A stretch of 15,066 nucleotides of DNA from positions 1 through 15,066 of the forward strand of contig SYCM01000110.1 of assembly GCA_005786915.1 (NCBI GenBank), written 5' to 3'. This DNA is from Bacteroidota bacterium (GTDB lineage Bacteria; Bacteroidota; Bacteroidia; Flavobacteriales; Schleiferiaceae). Shown piece by piece: positions 1 through 8,644 of the stretch (position 1 is the first letter of the stretch; each line of letters opens with the position of its first letter). The translations under genes and the position numbers were made by a program. Below the pieces are notes generated by a model. It saw nothing but the letters and a program-made list of their open reading frames with translations, had not been told where the DNA came from and ran no database searches.

Positions 1-663
1 CAGTCCTTCCTTCAAAAAAGGCTTGTGAATGAAGGACTTGGTGGCACCCACCAGCTGCATCGTCTTGAGCGTGAAGCGGCGCGCGTAGATCGCCAGGCGC
101 AGGGCATTGTTGATGAGCATCAGGCTCACGAGCAGCAAAACCGCCACCGCTCCCAGCATCGCCGAGTTGATTTTGCCCACATTTTGGTGGATGACCGACA
201 CCAAGTCGCGGTCGTAGGCCATGTTTTCGATGATCGACGACTTGGCAAAGCGCTCCTGAAGCTTGGCCAGCTGTTCGGGGCTCACGTAGTCGGCCTTGAG
301 CTTCACGTCGATGGCGTCGCTCAGCGGATTAAAGCCCAAGAAATCCACGAAGTCCTCGCCCAAATCCTTTTGGAACTGAACCGCGGCCTCGTCTTTTCCC
401 ACAAAGCGGAGGCTGCGAATCTCGGCCTCGTCGGACCATTGCTTAATGAACGCGTCGGCCTGATCCTGACTCGTTTCGGGCTTCAGAAACAGCGTAAACG
501 TAAAGTTCTCCTTGAGGTCGTCGGTCAGCACCTGCGACTGGTAGGCCAAGGTGGCCATGATTCCGGTTAAAAAAAGCACGAGTCCGATGCTGAGCACCAC
601 CCCGGCGTAGGAAAAGCGCACGCGGCGCTTGTTAAAGGCTTCTTCTCCTTGTGCTTTGGCCAT
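1..663 (-). CDS. ftsX: Cell division protein FtsX, N-terminal part (runs off left edge)
   Basis: This is the membrane subunit of the FtsEX complex, which in bacteria couples cytoplasmic ATP hydrolysis to activation of septal peptidoglycan hydrolases. Reading the complement from ATG at 663 gives 221 uninterrupted codons to the window edge; the family is usually about 290 residues, so the last two membrane segments are missing. Visible: a basic N-terminus, a first membrane segment at about residues 20-40, then an extracytoplasmic domain (about 42-165) with the family pattern FVGKDEAAVQF and a FNPLSDAIDV stretch. A second membrane segment (about 166-188) is followed by the conserved cytoplasmic run LRLAIYARRFTLKTMQLVGA at about 188-207. 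The start is fixed by a TAnnTTTG promoter box only 4 nt upstream. FtsE is not in the window. The first peptidoglycan peptidase downstream (4445-5710) is a possible but unproven client. Identification is secure. Confidence 0.93.
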   Translation of the reverse strand, partial: MAKAQGEEAFNKRRVRFSYAGVVLSIGLVLFLTGIMATLAYQSQVLTDDLKENFTFTLFLKPETSQDQADAFIKQWSDEAEIRSLRFVGKDEAAVQFQKDLGEDFVDFLGFNPLSDAIDVKLKADYVSPEQLAKLQERFAKSSIIENMAYDRDLVSVIHQNVGKINSAMLGAVAVLLLVSLMLINNALRLAIYARRFTLKTMQLVGATKSFIHKPFLKEGL

Positions 664-667
664 GGGA

Positions 668-675
668 CAAATCTA
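668..675 (-). promoter_or_regulatory. Bacteroidota -7 box of ftsX (TAGATTTG)
   Basis: The complement reads TAGATTTG, an exact match to the Bacteroidota sigma-ABfr consensus TAnnTTTG. It ends 4 nt before the ftsX ATG, so transcription would begin at or next to the start codon, implying a leaderless mRNA. No clear -33 TTG is visible at the usual distance. Confidence 0.65.
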
Positions 676-697
676 CGCGAAATCCGAGGCACGGGGC

Positions 698-705
698 TAC
701 TTTTG
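698..705 (+). promoter_or_regulatory. Bacteroidota -7 box of leuS (TACTTTTG)
   Basis: TACTTTTG matches TAnnTTTG exactly and is followed by five bases and then ATG at 711. This supports 711 as the true leuS start, since the longer open frame from 651 would begin upstream of the promoter and overlap ftsX. The box sits 22 bp from the oppositely oriented ftsX box, so the two promoters must share or overlap their upstream contacts. Confidence 0.65.
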
Positions 706-710
706 CCGGG

Positions 711-3521
<2,811 letters not shown>

Positions 3522-3526
3522 AAGGG

Positions 3527-4402
3527 CTAGGGCTTGGTTCCGAGTCGGTGGTAGGCGTTGGTCACCCAAAGCATCACTAAACCGAAGCTGACCCCCCCAA
3601 CAATCAGGAGCTGTGCCACTCCAGACTCCGCGGTAAAGCTGAGCTTTAACAAAATCGTCGAAATGACAAAGCTCGAATTGCGAATGATGGTGGGAAAATC
3701 GTCGCTGTAGAGTAGCGATAGCAACAATATGAAGACGTCACTGACAATTAACACCGTGTAAAACTGGTCGAAAAAGACGGCATTCAGATCAGTTACCGGG
3801 TTTTCGAGTGCCGAACCGCTCTGAATCCATGAAACTAAACTGGTGGCCGCGAGACCCACCAAAACCGCAAACAACCCAAAAGCCAAGATGTTTTTGGAGT
3901 TTATGAACCTCCGCAGGTTGAGCGCTTCGGGCGGATTGGGAAACTCTTGATCGCTCAAGTATCCTGACGTTCGGTAAAATAAAAGAACGCAGACGTAGAC
4001 CACGAGCACACAAAGCAAGTCCCATACGAGCTCAATGTTGCCCGAGTTCCAATGAAAATTCCGCCCCAACTCAAGGTGAGTCAAGTCTTTAAAAACTCCT
4101 CGAATCAAAATAAGCACCATGATTTCGTACTGCTTTGCGACATAGATGGTCGTAGATCGCCTCAAGTAGTAGACCAATAGGTAGGTCTCAAAAAGCAGCA
4201 GCACCGAAAACGGCGTGTAAATAGCATTTATGGGGTGGGAAAACAGGGGGCCATTGATCCAATCAGGGTACCACGACTTGATGAAGTACAGCCCCAAGTG
4301 AATTAAAAAACTCGCAATTGCCGCGATGAGCGTAAAGCGCCCTAAAATGGCCCTAAACTTAGGCGTGAATGGGCGTTCCGCCCATGCTAGGATTAAATTC
4401 AT
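3527..4402 (-). CDS. Multi-pass inner-membrane protein of unknown function
   Basis: I do not recognise a characterised family. The 291-residue protein starts at ATG 4402 and has about six or seven hydrophobic segments: roughly residues 20-42, 58-82, 92-104 (weak), 125-145, 172-192, 210-232 and 262-283. Between them lie charged stretches such as YYLRRSTTIYVAKQYE and a short RGVFKDLTHLELGRNFHW loop, the most distinctive and presumably most conserved part. No transporter signature, ATP-binding motif or metal-binding cluster is visible. It lies 42 bp downstream of the M23 peptidase gene on the same strand, so it may be its operon partner, though a possible promoter box lies in the gap. Base composition is visibly lower in G+C than its neighbours: 25 of 60 bases at 3721-3780 against 43 of 60 at 3181-3240 by hand count. 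Coding status is well supported by length and membrane pattern; function is open. Confidence 0.85.
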   Translation of the reverse strand: MNLILAWAERPFTPKFRAILGRFTLIAAIASFLIHLGLYFIKSWYPDWINGPLFSHPINAIYTPFSVLLLFETYLLVYYLRRSTTIYVAKQYEIMVLILIRGVFKDLTHLELGRNFHWNSGNIELVWDLLCVLVVYVCVLLFYRTSGYLSDQEFPNPPEALNLRRFINSKNILAFGLFAVLVGLAATSLVSWIQSGSALENPVTDLNAVFFDQFYTVLIVSDVFILLLSLLYSDDFPTIIRNSSFVISTILLKLSFTAESGVAQLLIVGGVSFGLVMLWVTNAYHRLGTKP

Positions 4403-4418
4403 TTCGCTGATTTACAAC

Positions 4419-4426
4419 GAAATATA
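4419..4426 (-). promoter_or_regulatory. Possible -7 box of the membrane-protein gene (TATATTTC)
   Basis: The complement reads TATATTTC, matching TAnnTTTG except for the last base, 16 nt before the ATG at 4402. It would give this gene a promoter separate from the M23 gene. The match is imperfect and the region is AT-rich, so chance is a real alternative. Confidence 0.3.
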
Positions 4427-4444
4427 CAAAAAATTGCTTACGCT

Positions 4445-5710
4445 TTAGCTATTGGCCAACGAGTCTAGAATGGTTTTGCGCGGCTTCATTCCCGATTCAA
4501 AATCAGCCCATAGCGAGCGCGGAAGCGGATCGGCGCGCTGGATCGGCTCCCTGAGCGGATCCACTTGGCGTCCATTCTTCCAAAAGCGGTAGCACACGTG
4601 CGGACCCGTGGCAAGTCCCGTGGACCCCACGTAGCCGATTACTTGACCCTGCTCGACCCGGGCCCCGTTGCGAATACCCTTGCCGATGCGGCTCATGTGC
4701 AGGTACTGGGTAGTATACGTTCCGTTATGCTTGATTTTGACATAGTTGCCGTTTGCCGAGTTGTAGGCTGCCGCGACGACGGTGCCGTTGGCGGTAGCCA
4801 AAATGGGCGTACCTGAGGGAGCCGCGTAGTCCGTCCCCAAGTGGGCCTTCCAGCGCTTCTGCACCGGGTGAAAGCGGTTCATGGTGTAGCGAGAGGTGAT
4901 GCGCGCAAATTCCAATGGCGCCTTCAGGAACATGCGCTTCATGCCTTCGCCTTCGTGGTCGTAGTAGCCCTCCACGCTCCCGTCGGCGTTTTGGTAGCGA
5001 AACGCATAAAACGACTTGCCGTTGTGGAAAAATCGCGCCGCCAAAATTTTGCCGGTGCCCACAAACACCGTGTCGTCGACATAGGACTCCTCGTAGATTA
5101 CTTCAAAGCGGTCCCCCGCCTGGATGCGAAAGAAGTCAATCGTCCACGCGTAGACCTCAGAGAGCTTGACCGCAACCGCAGGTGATACCCCTTGTTTCTC
5201 GAGTGTGGCATACAGTGATCCGTTGATTTCGCCGCCCACCGCGCGTTCCTTGGTCACTTTAGGCCGCTCCACCTTGCGCACAAACAGGCTGTCGCGAAGG
5301 CCAAACACCACGTATTTCGCCGCCGAGGGCTCGTAAATAAAGTAGGTTACTTGGCGAGCGCTATCCTTGCTGCGCAGCAACCAATAGGCATCGCCGGCAC
5401 GCCACTTGCGCGGATTAAAGTCCTCGGACCCCTTCTGCAGCAACTCGTCGACCTTCACCGCGTCGATACCCCAGGTGTCCATGAGTCCACCAAAGGTCTC
5501 GCCCTCGGAGACCTCGTAGCGCTTGGCGTCAAATTCCCGCAGCGAATAGCCAAACAGAAAGCCCGGATCGACCTCCTCGCCCTCGGCCTCTGCCCTGCCC
5601 GTCGACGGAAGCACCTTAGCCAGCAGCCACAAGCTCAGGATCAAGCCCAGACCGATGCTCACGGCGAGCCAGATCGGTAAGTTGCGCTTTTTTGCAGATT
5701 TTTTGGTCAT
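4445..5710 (-). CDS. M23 (LytM-type) peptidoglycan metallopeptidase, membrane-anchored
   Basis: Predicted zinc endopeptidase or amidase-type enzyme that cuts peptidoglycan cross-links in the periplasm. The 421-residue protein begins with a basic tip and one membrane segment (about 12-32), likely an uncleaved anchor. A region around 64-115 (YEVSEGETFGGLM) resembles the LysM/OapA-like domain preceding M23 in MepM/Csd3 proteins, and a second all-beta region spans about 160-265. The catalytic domain (about 266-385) has HLGTDY (H290, D294), YLHMS (H338) and GPHVCYRF (H371, C373). The usual last motif is HxH; here the second His is Cys, which can also bind zinc. I recall a similar GPHVC form in Bacteroidota relatives, so it is probably a lineage variant rather than loss of activity. 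The gene diverges from the LpxH-like gene and precedes the unknown membrane protein. Confidence 0.9.
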   Translation of the reverse strand: MTKKSAKKRNLPIWLAVSIGLGLILSLWLLAKVLPSTGRAEAEGEEVDPGFLFGYSLREFDAKRYEVSEGETFGGLMDTWGIDAVKVDELLQKGSEDFNPRKWRAGDAYWLLRSKDSARQVTYFIYEPSAAKYVVFGLRDSLFVRKVERPKVTKERAVGGEINGSLYATLEKQGVSPAVAVKLSEVYAWTIDFFRIQAGDRFEVIYEESYVDDTVFVGTGKILAARFFHNGKSFYAFRYQNADGSVEGYYDHEGEGMKRMFLKAPLEFARITSRYTMNRFHPVQKRWKAHLGTDYAAPSGTPILATANGTVVAAAYNSANGNYVKIKHNGTYTTQYLHMSRIGKGIRNGARVEQGQVIGYVGSTGLATGPHVCYRFWKNGRQVDPLREPIQRADPLPRSLWADFESGMKPRKTILDSLANS

Positions 5711-5718
5711 CGAGGGCT

Positions 5719-5726
5719 CTAAAATA
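5719..5726 (-). promoter_or_regulatory. Possible -7 box of the M23 peptidase gene (TATTTTAG)
   Basis: The complement reads TATTTTAG, one mismatch to TAnnTTTG, 8 nt before the ATG at 5710. The short distance fits the near-leaderless arrangement of the better boxes in this window, but the mismatch falls in the conserved TTTG part. Confidence 0.35.
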
Positions 5727-5781
5727 CGGCCAAACGACGGGGGAAAACCCTGTTGATAAGTACAAATTGCCTAAAATGGGG

Positions 5782-5797
5782 GTAACGCAGAGGTTAC
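5782..5797. promoter_or_regulatory. Short inverted repeat GTAAC-N6-GTTAC in the divergent M23/LpxH-like gap
   Basis: GTAAC (5782-5786) and GTTAC (5793-5797) form a perfect 5-bp inverted repeat with a 6-bp spacer. It also reads as a degenerate direct repeat, GTAACGC and GTTACGC, 11 bp apart. It lies 25 bp before the ATG at 5823, in the only divergent region on this side, so it could be an operator. Arms this short occur by chance. Nothing else clear was seen in 5711-5822 apart from the M23 box. Confidence 0.25.
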
Positions 5798-5822
5798 GCT
5801 AAAGTCAGGTATTTGCAACTCA

Positions 5823-6656
5823 ATGAGTTCCCGCCGCCCCCTTCCTGTCGTTGTGCTCAGCGACCTTCACCTCGGAACCTTCGGGTGCCACGCCCGAGAG
5901 CTGCTCGCCTACCTCAAAGGCATCCAGCCCGAGGTCTTGATTCTCAACGGAGACATCATCGACATCTGGAATTTTAAAAAATCCTACTTCCCCAAAAGCC
6001 ATTTTAAAGTGGTCAAGCGTCTGATTTCTATGGCGCAAAAGGGCACGGAGATTTACTACCTCACGGGCAACCACGACGAGCTGCTCCGCCGATTTGCCGA
6101 CGCCGACTTGGGCCGCATTCACCTGCGGAATTCGCTCGTGATGACGGTGGGCGGCGTGCGAACCTGGTTTTTTCACGGCGACATCTTTGACGCGAGCATC
6201 CAAAACGCCCGCTGGCTGGCCAAGTTGGGCGGATGGTCCTACGACCTACTCATCTGGGTGAACCGCGGCCTCAATATGGTGCTGGAACGCATGGGGCGCG
6301 AGAAGTACTCGCTGAGCAAGACCATCAAAGATTCCGTTAAAAAAGCCGTCACCTACGTGGGCGATTTTGAACGCGCCGCCGCCGAGATGGCCGTGCGCCA
6401 AGGCTACGGCCGGGTGGTCTGCGGCCACATACACCAGCCCCAAATGCGCCAAATCGCCGTTGGCGATCGGCGGATTGACTACTTGAACTCCGGCGACTGG
6501 ATCGAGAACTTAACGGCCCTTGAGTGGGACGGAACCCAATGGACGTTGTACCGGCACCCCGACGTGCGGGAGCCCGAAGAGGAAGACCAAAAAGTAGATG
6601 CTTCGGCGCGCGAACTGCTGACGTGGGTGCTGGCCGAAACCGAAGTTCCGCAATGA
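5823..6656 (+). CDS. LpxH-like metallophosphoesterase (UDP-2,3-diacylglucosamine diphosphatase family)
   Basis: Calcineurin-type phosphoesterase related to LpxH (COG2908), which hydrolyses UDP-2,3-diacylglucosamine to lipid X in lipid A synthesis at the cytoplasmic side of the inner membrane. All five metal-binding blocks are present: SDLHLG (D14, H16), GDIIDIW (D44), GNHDE (N83, H84), FHGD (H118) and GHIHQP (H202, H204). At 277 residues it is longer than the enterobacterial enzyme (about 240), with a C-terminal extension after residue 245. No signal peptide. The start ATG 5823 agrees with the first motif lying about 12 residues in. Its stop overlaps the glycosyltransferase start (ATGA at 6653-6656), implying translational coupling and a joint role, perhaps on a glycolipid. 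Bacteroidota often carry several COG2908 paralogues, so I do not assign lpxH itself; substrate is unproven. Confidence 0.88.
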   Translation: MSSRRPLPVVVLSDLHLGTFGCHARELLAYLKGIQPEVLILNGDIIDIWNFKKSYFPKSHFKVVKRLISMAQKGTEIYYLTGNHDELLRRFADADLGRIHLRNSLVMTVGGVRTWFFHGDIFDASIQNARWLAKLGGWSYDLLIWVNRGLNMVLERMGREKYSLSKTIKDSVKKAVTYVGDFERAAAEMAVRQGYGRVVCGHIHQPQMRQIAVGDRRIDYLNSGDWIENLTALEWDGTQWTLYRHPDVREPEEEDQKVDASARELLTWVLAETEVPQ

Positions 6657-7648
6657 AACTGCTCTATGCCGTTCAGGGCACAGGCAACGGGCATGTGGCT
6701 CGGGCCCGGCACCTGATTCCCGTGCTCTCGGCCTATGCCGACGTCACCGTGTGGATTTCGGGAACGGAGAGCCAAGTGGACCTTCCGGTGGCCCCCGCGC
6801 GGCGTTTTGCGGGAATTTCGTTGAAGTACAACCGCCGGGGAGGCCTGAGCTACCTCAAGTGCCTGACGGACAACGACTGGCTGCGGTTTGTGCGCGACGT
6901 GCTCCGCGCCCCCATTCATGATTTTGACCTCATTATCAACGACTTCGAGCCGGTGAGTGCCTGGGCGGTCCTGCTTCGGGGCGGAACGCTGCTCGAACTC
7001 AGCCACCAAGCGGGCGTGCGGCACCCGGGTGCCCCCAAGCCCAAGCGCCCGCACGCGCTCGGTGCCTTTATTTTGGCGAACTACGCTCCGTCCAAGCAGG
7101 CGATTGGGTTCCACGTGCAGGCAATTGAGCCCTTCGTACGCCCTCCGCTGATCCGCCACGAGGTTCGGTTTGCCGAGCAGCGCCCGCAGCCCCAACTGCT
7201 CGTGTACCTGCCTGCCTACGGAACCGCCGAGCTGGTCGCGGCCCTGAGCGACTGCCCCGTGCCGGTGCGCGCCTTTTCGCCCCGGATTGCGGAGCCCGAA
7301 GTACACGGTGCGCTGCGCCTCGAGCCGGTGGACGCCCTGCGCTTCCTCGAGGCGTTTTGCACGTCGGATTCGGTGCTGTGCAGCGCCGGTTTTGAGCTGC
7401 CTACCGAGGCGCTTTTTCACGGCAAACGGCTGGCCGTAATCCCGATTGCCGGACAGTACGAACAGGCCTGCAACGCCCTAGCGCTGCGCCAAGCCGGAGC
7501 CTGGCACGCCCAGAGCTTGGCGCGCTTCAAGCTGCTGAAGTGGCTGAAGAGTCCGCCCCCGCCGAAGGCGAATTGGCCCGACTATAGTGAAGAATTGGCG
7601 CGCGAACTGCTGCGCTTTGCCCCGCACAAGCTTGCGCCGAGCGGTTAG
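6653..7648 (+). CDS. Glycosyltransferase of the TIGR00661/MJ1255 type (GT28-like)
   Basis: Predicted GT-B fold nucleotide-sugar glycosyltransferase, 331 residues, cytoplasmic or membrane-associated. The N-terminus MKLLYAVQGTGNGHVARA (residues 1-18) is the glycine-rich loop typical of MurG-like and MJ1255-like enzymes (TIGR00661 family). An acidic LIINDFEPVSAW stretch lies at about 93-104. The donor-binding region is at about 244-279, including SAGFELPTEALFHGKRLAVI and GQYEQACNALAL, where the Gln/Glu-Gln pattern follows the GT28/GT1 donor motif. The start overlaps the preceding stop by 4 nt (ATGA); an upstream extension in this frame to 6524 would lie inside the LpxH-like gene and is not family-like. 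The stop TAG (7646-7648) shares bases with the convergent dioxygenase stop. Coupling to an LpxH-like hydrolase suggests glycolipid or outer-envelope glycan work, but acceptor and donor are unknown. Confidence 0.85.
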   Translation: MKLLYAVQGTGNGHVARARHLIPVLSAYADVTVWISGTESQVDLPVAPARRFAGISLKYNRRGGLSYLKCLTDNDWLRFVRDVLRAPIHDFDLIINDFEPVSAWAVLLRGGTLLELSHQAGVRHPGAPKPKRPHALGAFILANYAPSKQAIGFHVQAIEPFVRPPLIRHEVRFAEQRPQPQLLVYLPAYGTAELVAALSDCPVPVRAFSPRIAEPEVHGALRLEPVDALRFLEAFCTSDSVLCSAGFELPTEALFHGKRLAVIPIAGQYEQACNALALRQAGAWHAQSLARFKLLKWLKSPPPPKANWPDYSEELARELLRFAPHKLAPSG

Positions 7649-7680
7649 CTGGCGACGGTGCCCCAAGCTTCGCGCTCGGC
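7636..7680. repeat. Inverted repeat at the convergent 3' ends (possible weak stem)
   Basis: GCCGAGCG (7636-7643) and CGCTCGGC (7673-7680) are perfectly complementary, separated by 29 bp, and bracket the overlapping stop codons of the glycosyltransferase and dioxygenase genes. AAGCTT also occurs on each side (7628-7633 and 7665-7670). There is no T-run on either strand and the loop is long, so a classical intrinsic terminator is not supported. Both arms are coding. Confidence 0.2.
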
Positions 7681-8607
7681 ATCGGTCCACAAGAACGGAA
7701 ACGCAATGCGGAGCTGGAACTTCGGTGGGAGGTACTTGGGCCAATTGGTGCCGCCGGTGGCGCGGACGTCGGTTGGCTGCTTTGAGAGGTAGCGAGCGGC
7801 CGTCTTCAAATGCTGCATCGGCCAGCGCACGTTCACCTGCTGGTCCAGCTCGCGCAAGGCCTCGCGAAGCGCGTCGCTCAACTCGCCGCGGGCCTCCAGG
7901 GCCCGGGCTCGGTCCGACAGCGTGCGTCCGTGCACCCGCTGGGCCCGCTCGGCGAACGCCTTCGCATACTTGGCCTCAAATTGTTTGAGCGTCAGTGACT
8001 TCTCACCGGTGGCGGCGATCGTGGCGCCTCCGCGCCAGTAAATCTTATCGAGCAGCACCAGCGGATCGGTCTCGTTGGCAAAATCCGCGCGCACGTCGAG
8101 GTGCACCAGCTCGTTGAGCCGCGCCAGCGCCATCTCGATCATGCGGTACTGCCCCGACTGAAACCCGCTCGCCGGAATCAGCGCCATGCGAAAACGCAGA
8201 AACTGCGCGCGGTCCATGCCGTCGGTCATCACGGCAAACGACTGCTCGAGCGCCCCAAAGTAGCGGGAGCAGCGCCGCACGTGCTCCGCCAGAGCCTCGG
8301 CGTGCGCCGGCGTCCATTCGGCCGTCCCGGGCAACGGGGCGTCGAGGGCCGCGTCGAGCTCGTGAAGCACCAGCTTAAAATACAGCTCGGTGATCTGGTG
8401 GTACATGATGAAAATTGGCTCGTCGTGGTGCGGCGTGCGCGGCTGCTGCAAGCTCAGCAGGCTGTCGAGGCGTATGTAGTCCCAGTACGTTAGGTAGTCG
8501 GCTTCGAGGAGTCCGTCGAGAAAATCGACCAGTTCCTGGCCCGAGGCCGCATACTTACTGCGCAGGGCTTCGAGGCGTTCTAAAAGCGAAGAATCAAGGG
8601 TAGTCAT
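7645..8607 (-). CDS. kynA: Tryptophan 2,3-dioxygenase
   Basis: Haem enzyme that opens the indole ring of L-tryptophan to N-formylkynurenine, the first step of the kynurenine pathway, in the cytoplasm. The 320-residue protein carries family blocks in order: LTYWDYIRLDSLLSLQ (39-54), HDEPIFIMYHQITELYFKL (61-79) with active-site H70, FRMALIPASGFQSGQYR (139-155) with substrate-binding R140, and the C-terminal block with predicted axial haem ligand H266 (MQHLKTA) and ATGGTNW (283-289). The length is slightly above the compact bacterial form (about 280-300). The start ATG 8607 is supported by an exact TAnnTTTG box 4 nt upstream. The gene follows the kinase gene by 37 bp on the same strand but has this promoter of its own. 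No other kynurenine-pathway gene is in the window. Confidence 0.93.
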   Translation of the reverse strand: MTTLDSSLLERLEALRSKYAASGQELVDFLDGLLEADYLTYWDYIRLDSLLSLQQPRTPHHDEPIFIMYHQITELYFKLVLHELDAALDAPLPGTAEWTPAHAEALAEHVRRCSRYFGALEQSFAVMTDGMDRAQFLRFRMALIPASGFQSGQYRMIEMALARLNELVHLDVRADFANETDPLVLLDKIYWRGGATIAATGEKSLTLKQFEAKYAKAFAERAQRVHGRTLSDRARALEARGELSDALREALRELDQQVNVRWPMQHLKTAARYLSKQPTDVRATGGTNWPKYLPPKFQLRIAFPFLWTDAEREAWGTVAS

Positions 8608-8611
8608 GCCG

Positions 8612-8619
8612 CAAAGCTA
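8612..8619 (-). promoter_or_regulatory. Bacteroidota -7 box of the tryptophan dioxygenase gene (TAGCTTTG)
   Basis: The complement reads TAGCTTTG, an exact TAnnTTTG match ending 4 nt before the ATG at 8607, the same geometry as at ftsX. It suggests a separate, leaderless transcript in addition to any read-through from the kinase gene 37 bp upstream. Confidence 0.6.
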
Positions 8620-8644
8620 TTAGCTAACGGGCAATGCAGGGGCG

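Noticed and set aside
25..570. Plus-strand open frame of 181 codons
   Set aside because: It lies antisense to ftsX, whose translation matches family motifs throughout; its His/Gln/Arg-rich product looks like a mirror of a real gene.
651..710. Upstream extension of leuS to ATG 651
   Set aside because: It would overlap the ftsX coding start, begin upstream of the exact promoter box, and add residues unlike LeuRS N-termini. ATG 711 is preferred.
3522..3526. Terminator between leuS and the membrane-protein gene
   Set aside because: Only 5 bp separate the stops and I found no GC-rich hairpin with a T-run in the flanking 60 bp on either strand.
5808..5815. GGTATTTG as a promoter box of the LpxH-like gene
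   Set aside because: It keeps TTTG near the ATG but lacks the TA of TAnnTTTG, so it is too weak to list as a promoter.
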